Shown: one piece after another, positions 28,066-40,446 of the stretch | Position numbering within the stretch: position 1 is the stretch's first letter | How the letters are laid out: the number at the start of each line of letters is the position of its first letter | DNA from: Sulfuricurvum sp. | GTDB taxonomy: Bacteria; Campylobacterota; Campylobacteria; Campylobacterales; Sulfurimonadaceae | Assembly: GCF_028713855.1 (NCBI RefSeq) | Contig: NZ_JAQTNN010000001.1 | Location: 1 to 64,000 of the forward strand | Direction of reading: 5' to 3' | DNA length: 64,000 nt | Notes under the pieces: model-generated | Database searches by the model: none | The model's input: only the letters and a program-made list of their open reading frames with translations | Told to the model about the DNA's origin: nothing | Program-made: the position numbers and the translations under genes

Positions 28066-30840
28066 ATGGATTATAAAGAGACCCTCCTTCTACCTCAGAC
28101 CGAATTTCCGATGCGCGGAAACTTGGTTCAAAATGAGCCAGCACGTTATGCTGCGTGGATTGCCAACGATGTTTACGGCAAGATGAAAGCTAATCGCAAA
28201 GGTGCAGAGAGCTTCACCTTGCATGATGGACCTCCATATGCCAACGGTCATACCCATATTGGTCATGCCCTCAATAAAATTCTCAAAGATATTATTGTCA
28301 AATACCACTATTTCAACGGTAAATCAGTCCGTTTTACTCCGGGTTGGGATTGTCATGGTTTGCCGATCGAACAGCAAGTTGAGAAAAAACTGGGCGGTAA
28401 ACAGAAAAAAGAGCTTCTCAGCACCGCAGAAGTGCGCCAAATGTGTCGCGATCACGCAAGTGAATTTGTCGATATTCAACGCGCGGAGTTTAAAAAACTG
28501 GGTGTTATTGCCGATTGGGACAATCCGTATCTGACAATGGATTCCAAATTCGAAGCAAATATCTACCGTACTTTGTGCTCCGTTGCCAAAAAAGGGTTAT
28601 TGATCGAGCGTTCAAAACCTGTGTACTGGAGCTGGGCTGAACGCACGGCGCTTGCCGAAGCGGAAGTTGAATACGAAGACAAAGAAGATTATTCGATCTA
28701 CGTAGCCTTTGAACTAAATGATGATGCAAAAGTGCGTGCCGGGATCGAAGGAAATGCGGCTATTGTGATCTGGACTACAACACCGTGGACACTTCCGGCG
28801 AATACAGGAATTTCACTAAACCCGGATGAAATGTATGTTCGAACCAGCGATGGGTATATCGTGGCTGAAAAACGCTATAACGCACTTATCGAAGAGGGTG
28901 TATTCAGCGGCAGTATTGTTCAAAAAATCGAAGCGAAAAAGTTTGAAAATCTTTATGCGATCAATCCTCTGAACGGCCGTGGTTCGCACTTGGTCTTGGG
29001 TGAGCATGTTTTGATGGAGAACGGTTCTGGATGTGTTCATACGGCACCTGGTCACGGGGAAGATGACTACCGTATCGGTCTTCGCTACAATCTCGAAGTG
29101 GTAATGCCGGTCGATGAGACGGGATGTTATGACAATACGATCGTTCGTGAAAAACTTCTTCCCAATGCCGAAGAATTTGTCGGAATGCATATCTTTAAAG
29201 CCAATGAGCCGATTATTGCTCTTTTGGGTGAAAGTGCGTTAAAAGTTTCAAAATTCCGTCACTCCTATCCGCACTGCTGGCGTTCTCATACCCCATTGAT
29301 CTACCGTGCAACGAAGCAATGGTTTATTAGTGTGGACGGGACTCCTGAAGGTGAAACAAAGACCCTTCGCGAGATTGCACAGGCTGAAGTGGCCAAAACA
29401 GCTTTTTACCCTGAAAGCGGACGTAACCGTTTAGGTTCAATGGTTGAAAATCGTCCCGACTGGTGTATTTCACGGCAGCGTGATTGGGGTGTACCGATCG
29501 CATTTTTTCGTATCAAAGCGACCGGTGAAGTAATTCTCGATGAGAAAGTTCTCAACTTTATCGCGATGATTTTCGAGATGCACAGTACTGATGCATGGTA
29601 CTCTATGAGTATTGAAGAACTTCTCTATCCGGGATGTTCGTATAAAGCGGATGAACTCGAAAAAGTCTCTGATATTCTCGATGTATGGTTTGACAGCGGT
29701 TCAACGTGGAATGCGGTGCTTAAATCACGCAACTACGATGCAGGAACATATCCCGCCGATTTGTATATCGAAGGGTCAGACCAGCATCGCGGATGGTTCC
29801 AATCTTCTCTTTTCTTGAGTACGGCAGTTGAGCATATCGCTCCGTACAAAGCGCTTCTTACCCACGGGTTCACCGTTGATGAGAAGGGTGAGAAGATGTC
29901 GAAATCCAAAGGGAATGTTGTCGCTCCCGAATCGGTTCTTAAAGAATACGGTTCAGAAATTTTACGTCTGTGGGTGGCAATGAGCGATTATCAGGGAGAT
30001 TTGAAAATCTCCGGTAATATCCTCAAACAAACGGCGGATCAATACCGTAAACTGCGCAATACCTTCCGTATTATGCTTGCCAATCTTGACGGACTCGAAG
30101 CGATTGTACCGTACAGTGAAATGGGTGAGATCGATAAATGGATCGTATCCAAAGCGAAAGAAGTATTTGATGAAACGCATCGTCTTTTCGGAGAATATAA
30201 CTTTGTTCAAGGTATGAGCGGTTTGAATTATTTCATCGTGAATGAACTCAGCGGAGTCTATATTGATATTACCAAAGATCGTATGTACTGTGATGCAGAG
30301 AGTTCAATGGAACGTCGCTCCACTCAAAGTGCGATGGCGATTATCGCTAAATCAATGCTTGGACTTATCGCTCCGATTTTGACCTATACCGCTGACGAGA
30401 TTTTTGAAAACGCTCCAGCGATTTTAAAAGGATCGGCAAACGATATTTTCGATGTTACCTATGTTTCTATCGAGAGTGTTGAGAGCAGTTGGGATGACGC
30501 AACGATGAAAGTTATCCGTGAAAAATTCAATGAAGTCGTGGACGGATTGAAAAAAGAGAAAGTGATCAAAAATACTCTTGAACTCGTTATCTCAACCACG
30601 TCATCGTGTGCTAAAGCGATGAAAAAAGCGGATATTGAAGAGTATTTGGTTATCTCTAAATGGTGTGCCTGTGAATTGAAAGATATTTTAGGATCGTTTG
30701 AGTATGAGGGGGATAGATTTAATATTGCCCTTGCGTCCAAAGCTAAATGCCCTCGCTGTTGGAAATATCACAGCGAAAAAGAAGAAATGGTATGTCTACG
30801 CTGTGCTTCTGTCGTTTCGAGATGGATGGTCGCGGAATGA
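28066..30840 (+). CDS. ileS: Isoleucyl-tRNA synthetase
   Basis: Class I synthetase charging tRNA-Ile, with an editing domain. The HIGH motif is in GHTHIGHALNKIL, the CP1 editing region has VIWTTTPWTLPANTGI and HTAPGHGEDDY, and the KMSKS loop is GEKMSKSKGN. A C-terminal zinc-binding motif CPRCWKY...CLRC is present. The 924-residue length is normal. Its stop overlaps the ATG of a tiny membrane protein (ATGA). Confidence 0.98.
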   Translation: MDYKETLLLPQTEFPMRGNLVQNEPARYAAWIANDVYGKMKANRKGAESFTLHDGPPYANGHTHIGHALNKILKDIIVKYHYFNGKSVRFTPGWDCHGLPIEQQVEKKLGGKQKKELLSTAEVRQMCRDHASEFVDIQRAEFKKLGVIADWDNPYLTMDSKFEANIYRTLCSVAKKGLLIERSKPVYWSWAERTALAEAEVEYEDKEDYSIYVAFELNDDAKVRAGIEGNAAIVIWTTTPWTLPANTGISLNPDEMYVRTSDGYIVAEKRYNALIEEGVFSGSIVQKIEAKKFENLYAINPLNGRGSHLVLGEHVLMENGSGCVHTAPGHGEDDYRIGLRYNLEVVMPVDETGCYDNTIVREKLLPNAEEFVGMHIFKANEPIIALLGESALKVSKFRHSYPHCWRSHTPLIYRATKQWFISVDGTPEGETKTLREIAQAEVAKTAFYPESGRNRLGSMVENRPDWCISRQRDWGVPIAFFRIKATGEVILDEKVLNFIAMIFEMHSTDAWYSMSIEELLYPGCSYKADELEKVSDILDVWFDSGSTWNAVLKSRNYDAGTYPADLYIEGSDQHRGWFQSSLFLSTAVEHIAPYKALLTHGFTVDEKGEKMSKSKGNVVAPESVLKEYGSEILRLWVAMSDYQGDLKISGNILKQTADQYRKLRNTFRIMLANLDGLEAIVPYSEMGEIDKWIVSKAKEVFDETHRLFGEYNFVQGMSGLNYFIVNELSGVYIDITKDRMYCDAESSMERRSTQSAMAIIAKSMLGLIAPILTYTADEIFENAPAILKGSANDIFDVTYVSIESVESSWDDATMKVIREKFNEVVDGLKKEKVIKNTLELVISTTSSCAKAMKKADIEEYLVISKWCACELKDILGSFEYEGDRFNIALASKAKCPRCWKYHSEKEEMVCLRCASVVSRWMVAE

Positions 30841-30958
30841 TCGATGTATCTCAACCTGTACCGATGAGCTTTGTTTTTGAAACGATCGGTGTAATTTTCG
30901 CTGTCATTGCCTTGGGTATTATGATGGTAAAACAAGCAAAACGTAGAAAGGAAAGTGT

Positions 30959-30962
<4 letters not shown>
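30837..30962 (+). CDS. Tiny single-pass membrane protein between ileS and gatA
   Basis: A 41-residue ORF ([14 protein letters not shown]...) with one membrane helix (about residues 11-31, [20 protein letters not shown]) and a basic tail (KQAKRRKES), suggesting N-out, C-in topology. It is joined by ATGA overlaps on both sides: its start to the ileS stop and its stop to the gatA start. This arrangement strongly suggests it is a real, translated gene. A longer in-frame opening inside ileS from 30747 is unlikely. No function is known to me. Confidence 0.75.
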
Positions 30963-33749
<2,787 letters not shown>

Positions 33750-33766
33750 ACTCCATTTATATGGCT

Positions 33767-33791
33767 TAATCCTACTAAAATAGTAGGATTA
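33767..33791 (+). repeat. Perfect hairpin downstream of guaB
   Basis: TAATCCTACTA / TAGTAGGATTA, 11-bp perfect arms with an AAA loop. It probably ends guaB transcription or protects the 3' end, but no T-run follows on either strand, so a standard intrinsic terminator is not proven. Confidence 0.6.
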
Positions 33792-33849
33792 CTTGGGAAA
33801 AGTGTAAAATCACGATACAATAATTTACAAAACAATGTAAAGGATGATT

Positions 33850-35115
33850 ATGCAACTTCAAACTGAAGCGCTTCACGCAGGATATGACAAAGACTCTCAA
33901 AGTACGATGGCAGTGCCCATTTATCAAACGACTGCATACGAGTTTCGTGATGTTGAACATGCGGCAAATTTATTTGCTCTTAAAGAGTTGGGAAATATTT
34001 ATACACGTCTGAATAATCCGACAACCGATGTTTTTGAAAAACGGTTTGCGCAACTTGAAGGAGGTGCTGCAGCTTTAGCCGGTGCAAGCGGTATGGCCTC
34101 TATCTTTTATGCAATTGCCAATGCGGCTGAATCGGGAGATAACATTATCTGTGCCCGTCAACTCTACGGCGGGACATTGACTCAAGCGTCGTACACGTTA
34201 AAACGTTTCGGAATTCAAGCCCGTTATTTCGATGTGCAAAATCCAATTGAGATCGAAGCACTGGTCGATGATAAAACCAAAGCGATTTTCTTTGAATCAT
34301 TAACCAACCCTAGCATCGATGTGGCTGATATTTCTGCAATTACCGCGATTGCGAAAAAACACGGCATCCTCACTATCGTTGATAACACGGTAGCGACTCC
34401 GGTCCTTTGCCGTCCATTCGAACATGGTGTCGATGTCGTAGTTCACAGTGCTAGTAAATATACGACGGGACAAGGGCTTGCTATCGGTGGGATTATGGTT
34501 GAGCGTAACGGTTTGATCGATTTGATCAAAGGAAATGCACGCTATCCGCAGTTTAATGAGCCGGATGAGAGTTATCACGGTTTAGTCTATGTAGATGTAC
34601 CGTTGCCTCTCTTTACCCTTCGTGCGCGTCTTTCGCTTTTGCGTGATTTGGGTGCAGTAGTATCCCCGTTTAACTCATGGCTTTTTATCCAAGGGATCGA
34701 AACACTCTCTCTTCGTATGCGTGAACATTCACGTAACGCTCAAGTGGTTGCAGAGTTTTTAGAGTCTCATCCGATGGTCAAAAAAGTGAACTATCCGGGG
34801 TTGAAAAGCAATAGCAATTATGCTAATGCACAGCGTTATTTTGATAACGGTATGGCAAGCGGCTTGCTTAGTTTTGAAGTGGAGAGTTTTGAAGCGGCGA
34901 AAAAAATCGTTGATGCTACAAAGCTATTTTCACTGGTTGTGAATATCGGCGATTCCAAATCAATCATTACCCATCCGGCATCGACAACTCATCAGCAATT
35001 ATCTCAAGAAGAGTTAGTGGCATGCGGTGTCCCATCAGGGCTTATTCGTCTGAGCATCGGGCTTGAAGCATCGTCCGATTTGATTGATGATTTAACTCAG
35101 GCATTGAACGCGTAA
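33850..35115 (+). CDS. metY: O-acetylhomoserine sulfhydrylase / aminocarboxypropyltransferase
   Basis: PLP enzyme that makes homocysteine (or methionine with methanethiol) from O-acetylhomoserine and sulfide. Cys/Met-metabolism PLP fold: QTEALHAGYDKD, NIYTRLNNPTTDVFEKR, the PLP Lys in HSASKYTTGQG, and SIGLEASSDLIDDL. It has 421 residues. AAGGATG supports the ATG at 33850 over one at 33844. A TACAAT near 33816 may be the promoter. metX follows. Confidence 0.95.
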   Translation: MQLQTEALHAGYDKDSQSTMAVPIYQTTAYEFRDVEHAANLFALKELGNIYTRLNNPTTDVFEKRFAQLEGGAAALAGASGMASIFYAIANAAESGDNIICARQLYGGTLTQASYTLKRFGIQARYFDVQNPIEIEALVDDKTKAIFFESLTNPSIDVADISAITAIAKKHGILTIVDNTVATPVLCRPFEHGVDVVVHSASKYTTGQGLAIGGIMVERNGLIDLIKGNARYPQFNEPDESYHGLVYVDVPLPLFTLRARLSLLRDLGAVVSPFNSWLFIQGIETLSLRMREHSRNAQVVAEFLESHPMVKKVNYPGLKSNSNYANAQRYFDNGMASGLLSFEVESFEAAKKIVDATKLFSLVVNIGDSKSIITHPASTTHQQLSQEELVACGVPSGLIRLSIGLEASSDLIDDLTQALNA

Positions 35116-35123
35116 AGGGTCTT

Positions 35124-36221
35124 ATGTTAAATCTGCAAATTCACAGTGAGCATTTTACCAACCCTCTCTATTTGGAGAGCGGGCGTATCTTGGAACCGTA
35201 TGACATCGTTTATGAGACGTACGGGGAGCTCAATGAAGCACGGGATAATGTGATTGTGATTTGCCATGCCCTCACAGGTTCTCATCATGCGGCTGGGACG
35301 TATGAAGGGGACAATAAAAGTGGTTGGTGGGATGGACTCATAGGTCAGGGAAAAGCGGTCGATACCGACAAATTTTTCGTGATCTGCACCAATGTTATAG
35401 GGAGCTGTTTCGGCTCAACCGGGCCGATGTCACCTCGTTATCCGTACAATGAACCGTACCGTTATAAATTTCCGGTTGTTACAATTTTGGATATGGTTAA
35501 AGCACAGCGGATTTTGTTTGACCGTTTGGGAATCCATCAGGTGCATGCCGTGATCGGAGGATCGATGGGAGGGATGCAAGCCCTCGCATTCGCTGTCTAT
35601 TTCCCGAATTTCGCCAAAAAGATCATCGCTATGGCGACGACTGCAGCAACGCAAGCATGGGCGATAGCATTTAATAAAGTAGCCCAAGAGGCAATCCTCA
35701 AAGATCCTGAGTTTAAAAATGGCTATTATGATCCCGAGGTGATTCATGAAAACGGTCTTTCAGGTATGGCAATAGGACGTATGGCGGGACATATCAGCTT
35801 TTTGTCCCATCAGTCAATGGAGAAAAAATTCGGACGTGAATACAAACGAACGGACGGTTTGTATGAGCTGTTCGGCAAATTTCAGGTCGAGTCGTATTTG
35901 GAATATAACGGCTATAACTTTACAAAGTGGTTTGATCCACTATCGTATCTGTATATCACCAAAGCAATCAATATCTATGATCTCTCACGGGGATTTGATT
36001 CACTCGAAGAGGCGTTGAATAAGATTAATGCCGAACTTTATTTGGTAGGGTTTGAAAAAGATATTCTTTTTCTCCCCTCAGAGATGGAAGCGATACATAC
36101 GTCTATGCGAGCATTAGGGAAAACCAACAGTGATTATCTAGAAGTTACGAGTGATTACGGTCATGACGCTTTTTTAGTGGAAATTGATAAAATAGAGAAT
36201 TACATTCGGGAGGCACTATGA
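35124..36221 (+). CDS. metX: Homoserine O-acetyltransferase
   Basis: Alpha/beta hydrolase that activates homoserine with acetyl-CoA for methionine synthesis. It has NVIVICHALTGSHHAAG, GSCFGSTGP, the nucleophile motif GGSMGG, and the late SDYGHDAFLVE with catalytic His. It has 365 residues. It supplies the substrate of the neighbouring MetY, eight bases upstream. The related succinyltransferases of this fold cannot be excluded by sight. It overlaps xseB by four bases. Confidence 0.95.
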   Translation: MLNLQIHSEHFTNPLYLESGRILEPYDIVYETYGELNEARDNVIVICHALTGSHHAAGTYEGDNKSGWWDGLIGQGKAVDTDKFFVICTNVIGSCFGSTGPMSPRYPYNEPYRYKFPVVTILDMVKAQRILFDRLGIHQVHAVIGGSMGGMQALAFAVYFPNFAKKIIAMATTAATQAWAIAFNKVAQEAILKDPEFKNGYYDPEVIHENGLSGMAIGRMAGHISFLSHQSMEKKFGREYKRTDGLYELFGKFQVESYLEYNGYNFTKWFDPLSYLYITKAINIYDLSRGFDSLEEALNKINAELYLVGFEKDILFLPSEMEAIHTSMRALGKTNSDYLEVTSDYGHDAFLVEIDKIENYIREAL

Positions 36222-36412
36222 AGAGCGAAGAAAGTTTTGAGACGAAGATTAGCAATGCTAAAGCAGTTTTAGAAAAACTGATGGATCCTGCATTACCAAT
36301 GAACGAGAGTGTCAAAGCGTATGAAGAGGGAATGAAAGAACTCCGCGCTGCGGAAACGATGCTCCAAAACGCTCAAATGCAGATCCAAATTATCAAGAAT
36401 CAGGAGCAATAA
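36218..36412 (+). CDS. xseB: Exodeoxyribonuclease VII small subunit
   Basis: A 64-residue helical protein with SFETKISNAKAVLEKLMDPALPMNESVKAYEEGMKELRAAE, matching the XseB pattern (LE.lv..le......l..s...ye.G). It assists XseA in degrading single-stranded DNA. The xseA gene is not adjacent. It is coupled by ATGA to metX and by a 1-base overlap (TAATG) to the next gene. Confidence 0.88.
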   Translation: MKSEESFETKISNAKAVLEKLMDPALPMNESVKAYEEGMKELRAAETMLQNAQMQIQIIKNQEQ

Positions 36413-37203
36413 TGCGCGTAGCCATACTCCAACTTCCTTCCATCGGCATGGGGAGCAATAAACTCGAAAATTATGCTCGTGTCGCGAGTCAAAAAGGGGT
36501 AAAACTCATTTTAATGGGTGAATATCTCTTAAACCCATTTTTTAAAGAGTTGATTCAAACCCCTGTGAGTATGATTGCTGAACAAAGTACACATCAAATA
36601 GAAACACTAAAAGCACTGGCTCTCAAATACGATCTTACCTTTGTCGCTCCTATCGTCACGGTGAAGAAAAAAGAGTGTACTAAAATGATTGCAAAAATCA
36701 ATGGACGAAGTGTTATGTATTATCCTCAGCAATTTTTGATCAACTACCCTCACTGGAATGAAGAAAAGTTTTTTAATAACCCGATAGAGGCGGTAAAGCC
36801 TCCTATGGTTTTTGCGTGTGAAGGGTTTAAATTTGCTGTTATGGGCGGTTTCGAGACCCATTTTGATCCGTTGTGGGAAGCTGTCAGTGCAAAAGCAGTC
36901 GACGTTGTATTAATCCCGAGCGCTTCAACATTTGAATCGCATAACCGATGGCGTGAGTTGATTAAAACACGGGCGTTTACCCACAATTGCTATATTTTGC
37001 GTGCCAATCGCGTTGGAGAATATTGTGATGAGAAACATGCATGGAAGTTTTACGGTGACTCAATGGTTGTCTCTCCTGATGGCGAAATAGAAGCAGATTT
37101 GGGGAATACCGAAGAACTTTTAATTATGGACTTGGATCGTAAAAGTCTTACCGAATCACGAAAAGGCTGGGGGTTTAAAGAGGCGTTACGAAAACGGAAA
37201 TAG
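36412..37203 (+). CDS. Nitrilase-superfamily protein lacking catalytic Lys and Cys
   Basis: The overall fold is that of carbon-nitrogen hydrolases, including Glu37 in LILMGEYLLNPFF and the later VVLIPSAS and RWRELIKTRAFTHNCYILRANRVG. The position of the catalytic Lys reads YYPQQFL and that of the nucleophilic Cys reads AVMGGFETHF (Gly146). It is therefore probably non-hydrolytic, with a binding or structural role. It has 263 residues and no signal peptide. Confidence 0.78.
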   Translation: MRVAILQLPSIGMGSNKLENYARVASQKGVKLILMGEYLLNPFFKELIQTPVSMIAEQSTHQIETLKALALKYDLTFVAPIVTVKKKECTKMIAKINGRSVMYYPQQFLINYPHWNEEKFFNNPIEAVKPPMVFACEGFKFAVMGGFETHFDPLWEAVSAKAVDVVLIPSASTFESHNRWRELIKTRAFTHNCYILRANRVGEYCDEKHAWKFYGDSMVVSPDGEIEADLGNTEELLIMDLDRKSLTESRKGWGFKEALRKRK

Positions 37204-37204
37204 G

Positions 37205-39193
37205 GTGAAAAAGTTAATTTTTCTCATTATTATTTTTACCGCAAGTCTTTATGCTTACCTTTTGCCAGCAAATCAGTATATGTTGGTCCCGGTTGAGAAG
37301 TCCATATCGTACATGGAGGATAAGCAGGGAAATTTAACGTACCGGCAGGTACAACATGAGTCTTTTACTCCCTATAATGAAGAACACAGTATAAACTTTG
37401 GATTTACAAAATCCGTATACTGGTTTAAAATGGATATTCAAAACTTTTCTTCCGGCGACATCTGCTGGTGGATGAAAATCGATTATCCTCTTTTAGAGCT
37501 AATTGATATCTATCTTATTGCTCCCGATGATCATTTGATCAAACACCAACGGATGGGGACGTCTCAACCTTTTGCCTCACGTGAAATTGCATCTCATCAT
37601 TTTATTTCTGAGCTTCCTCTTCATGATATTGCGAATGCAACTTTATTGATACGGGTTAAAACGCAAAGCTCGATGCAGCTGCCTCTCTTGATACTTCCCT
37701 CCAGTGGTCTCACGGAAGATATTGAGCAGAATAATTTGTTTGTGGGGATATATTACGGTATCTTTTTTATTGTTCTACTGTATAACATAGTTCTATTTGT
37801 ATATACTAGAGACCGTAATTATCTCCGATACATCCTTTTTATCGTCTCTTTTATCCTTTGGCAACTCTCATTTGACGGTCTAGGGATCAAATATATTTGG
37901 GGAGATACACGGTGGTTGATTGATCATGGATCGAGTGCATTGATTGCTTTTACCGCGTTTTGTGCCCTCTATTTTAGCCGCCATTTTTTAAATACCCCTT
38001 TGTACTCACCCAAAACAGATAAAGTGATTGTTTTTGTTATGGTGATTAGTCTGTTGATGTCAGCAGCATCTTTGATATTTCCCTATGGAGATGTTATTCC
38101 TATCAATGCTGCTCTAGCTTCGTTGATACCGATTATTTTGTTGATTGCCGGATTGGCTGTTATGCGACACGAGTACAGAGCTGCCCGTTTTTATGTTGCC
38201 GGATGGAGTTCGTTTTTAATTGCAACCATCATTTTTGCTTTTAATAAATTTGATTTGATTCCTACTTTTTACGGTGTAAACCATGCACAGCAGATCGGAT
38301 CGGCAATTGAGATGATTTTTCTTTCCCTTGCTCTTGCAGATCGGGTTTATCTTTTACAGCGCGAATACATCGGAAAGCTCAATCGGCTCAATGATATGCT
38401 TAGAGAAAAAGTTGAGATAGCCTTGAATGAAGCACGCCTTAAAGACCGTCTTTTCGTACAGCAATCCAGACTGGCGGCCATGGGGGAGATGATCGAACAA
38501 ATTGCCCATCAATGGCGTCAACCGTTGCATACTCTGGCCCTCATCAATCAAGATATGTATGTCAAGCACAAACTTGGGGTATGCGATGACCTCTGCTTTG
38601 AAAAAAGTCATGAGAGTGTTGATGAACATTTACAATATCTTTCTAAAACGATCGATGATTTCCGTAATTTTTACAAAACCGATAAATCCAAATCACTTGA
38701 AGATATTGGGGATTTGGCACTGGATGCACTGCGGCTTAGTGACGTATTTTTAAAATATGCAAAGATTAAAACGGATTTGAATATTTCATCATCGCATAAA
38801 GTAAATATTGCCAAAAATGAAATGCTTCAGGTTTTGATGAATCTGATTAAAAATGCACATGATGCGATTGTGGAACAACGGATAACGGATGGAAAAATCA
38901 ATATAAACGTTGAAGATGATGGTAGCGGTGTAAAAGTGAGTGTAGAGGATAACGCAGGAGGGATTCCTCCGAATGTAATGGAGAAAATTTTCGATATCTA
39001 TTTTACGACAAAAGATCCGGAATATGGAACCGGGTTAGGATTGCATATGTCTAAATATATTATTGAAGAGAGTTTTGGTGGTAAAATAACGGTAGAAAAT
39101 ATTCCGGGAGGAGTCCGTTTTATTATTTTTCTTTTAGGGGAAGAGGGACAGGCATTACCTATTAACGATGATATTCACAGGAGAAACGTATGA
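37205..39193 (+). CDS. Membrane sensor histidine kinase with 7TMR-DISM input module
   Basis: A signal peptide (about 1-18) is followed by a periplasmic 7TMR-DISMED2 carbohydrate-binding-like domain (to about 170) and seven membrane helices (about 175-385). A coiled coil leads into HisKA with His435 (IAHQWRQP), then HATPase_c with NLIKNAHDAI (N box), DNAGGIP (G1) and GTGLGL (G2). It has 662 residues and uses a GTG start. No response regulator gene is adjacent, so it is an orphan kinase. It overlaps the ThiF-like gene by four bases. Confidence 0.92.
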   Translation: MKKLIFLIIIFTASLYAYLLPANQYMLVPVEKSISYMEDKQGNLTYRQVQHESFTPYNEEHSINFGFTKSVYWFKMDIQNFSSGDICWWMKIDYPLLELIDIYLIAPDDHLIKHQRMGTSQPFASREIASHHFISELPLHDIANATLLIRVKTQSSMQLPLLILPSSGLTEDIEQNNLFVGIYYGIFFIVLLYNIVLFVYTRDRNYLRYILFIVSFILWQLSFDGLGIKYIWGDTRWLIDHGSSALIAFTAFCALYFSRHFLNTPLYSPKTDKVIVFVMVISLLMSAASLIFPYGDVIPINAALASLIPIILLIAGLAVMRHEYRAARFYVAGWSSFLIATIIFAFNKFDLIPTFYGVNHAQQIGSAIEMIFLSLALADRVYLLQREYIGKLNRLNDMLREKVEIALNEARLKDRLFVQQSRLAAMGEMIEQIAHQWRQPLHTLALINQDMYVKHKLGVCDDLCFEKSHESVDEHLQYLSKTIDDFRNFYKTDKSKSLEDIGDLALDALRLSDVFLKYAKIKTDLNISSSHKVNIAKNEMLQVLMNLIKNAHDAIVEQRITDGKININVEDDGSGVKVSVEDNAGGIPPNVMEKIFDIYFTTKDPEYGTGLGLHMSKYIIEESFGGKITVENIPGGVRFIIFLLGEEGQALPINDDIHRRNV

Positions 39194-39867
39194 TACATTA
39201 TTTCCACCGTCAAGTTCAATTATGGGGAGAAGAGACACAAAAGTCACTTCAGTTAAAACGAATTGCGATTATTGGTAGTGGCGGGCTTGGAAGCTCGTTA
39301 GCCTTTGCCCTGGGTGCATCTGGGATCGGAGAGATCCATATGGTGGATTTTGATGAAGTGAGTCTGCATAATATTCATCGCCAGATTGCTTTTAAAATGG
39401 GGGATGAAGGGAAATACAAGGCCGAAGTATGTGCAACATTGATTGAAGAACGCTGTCCTTATGTTAAAGCATTTGCGCACGTTTGTAATTTTGATGAATT
39501 TACCCAAAAAAATATAGAAGTAGATTTAATTATTGATGCTACCGATAACCTTCCCTCTCGCGGTGCAATTAATATGTATGCAAAAGGTAAAAATTTACCA
39601 TGGCTTTATGGATCGGTTGAAGCATTTAACGGTCAGGTGTGCTTTTTTGAGGAAGCCTCGTTTAATGAGCTTTTTAAGATTACACAGAAAACTCCTGCCG
39701 GGATTGCTGCGCCGATTGTCATGCATATTGCATCACTTCAGGCAAACTTGGCATTACGCTATTTAGCAGGGCTTAGTGTTAAAAAAGACACGTTGTATTA
39801 TCTTTTCTTTAATAATGAAGGAGAACTGGTAACGCAGAAATTCGCGTTACCTAAATGTGAAGCTTAA
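39190..39867 (+). CDS. ThiF/MoeB-family adenylyltransferase (HesA/MoeB/ThiF fold)
   Basis: E1-like enzyme expected to adenylate the C-terminus of a ubiquitin-like sulfur carrier (ThiS or MoaD). Nucleotide-binding GSGGLGSSLAFALGASGIGEIHMVDFDEV and the NIHRQIAF Arg are present. The four zinc-ligand cysteines (two CxxC pairs) found in MoeB and many ThiF are absent. It has 225 residues. Which carrier it serves cannot be told from the context, as no thiS or moaD is near. Confidence 0.85.
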   Translation: MIHYFHRQVQLWGEETQKSLQLKRIAIIGSGGLGSSLAFALGASGIGEIHMVDFDEVSLHNIHRQIAFKMGDEGKYKAEVCATLIEERCPYVKAFAHVCNFDEFTQKNIEVDLIIDATDNLPSRGAINMYAKGKNLPWLYGSVEAFNGQVCFFEEASFNELFKITQKTPAGIAAPIVMHIASLQANLALRYLAGLSVKKDTLYYLFFNNEGELVTQKFALPKCEA

Positions 39868-40322
39868 AGGGTAGAAATATATTTGGCTAATGCGTCGATT
39901 TGCACGTCATTAAGCCCTTTGGCTTGACCTTGCATAACAGCTTTCATCTCTTTGCCATATGTACCGGACTGGTACCCTTTTAGAGCATCTTTACTTTGAG
40001 TTTCTTTCCATCCTGCAATTATTTGTGACTTCCCTAATGCTGATTTCTCTGCTTTGCTTCCATGACAGGCAGCGCATTTCTGTCCAAATAATCCTCCGCC
40101 ATCAACAGAAGCTGTTTCCGTAGTGACAGAGGCCTTTACTATTGTAGGTGCTGATGTGGTTTTGGCTGGTTCTGTAACAGGAGTTGAACTTTCATTAGCT
40201 TCTAATGCTGGAACGATTGACTGGGTTGTTGTTTGAGGTACTGCAGTCGCTACTTCTGTCTGTGTAGAATCACTGCATCCAATTAAAAGAAGGGAACAAA
40301 GAATGGGAAGAAAAGTTTTCAT
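39864..40322 (-). CDS. Lipoprotein c-type cytochrome
   Basis: A periplasm-facing monohaem cytochrome c. The signal peptide ends in the lipobox LLIGC (Cys16), followed by a Thr/Ala/Pro-rich linker (about 20-72) and a class I cytochrome domain with haem motif CAACH (83-87) and a candidate axial Met in GKEMKAVMQGQ. It has 152 residues. It overlaps the convergent ThiF-like gene by four bases. The soluble domain resembles cytochrome c-553-type electron carriers. Confidence 0.9.
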   Translation of the reverse strand: MKTFLPILCSLLLIGCSDSTQTEVATAVPQTTTQSIVPALEANESSTPVTEPAKTTSAPTIVKASVTTETASVDGGGLFGQKCAACHGSKAEKSALGKSQIIAGWKETQSKDALKGYQSGTYGKEMKAVMQGQAKGLNDVQIDALAKYISTL

Positions 40323-40405
40323 AAAGAATACTCCTAAAATAATTTAGGACAGTTTACGATAAGTTAGATTGATTTTGTTTTAAGAGAGAGAAGTAAAACG
40401 GGAAA

Positions 40406-40427
40406 GTTTCGCACCGAAGTGCGAAAC
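40406..40427 (-). terminator. Terminator of the alanine-rich lipoprotein gene
   Basis: A perfect 9-bp stem (GTTTCGCAC / GTGCGAAAC) with a CGAA tetraloop, followed on the minus strand by TTTCCCGTTTT. It lies just after the stop of the minus-strand gene at 40447. Confidence 0.7.
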
Positions 40428-40446
40428 ACTCATACTAAGTAAAAAC

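Noticed and set aside
33750-33849. SAM riboswitch before metY
   Set aside because: The leader is only about 30 bases after the likely promoter; the one hairpin belongs to the end of guaB.
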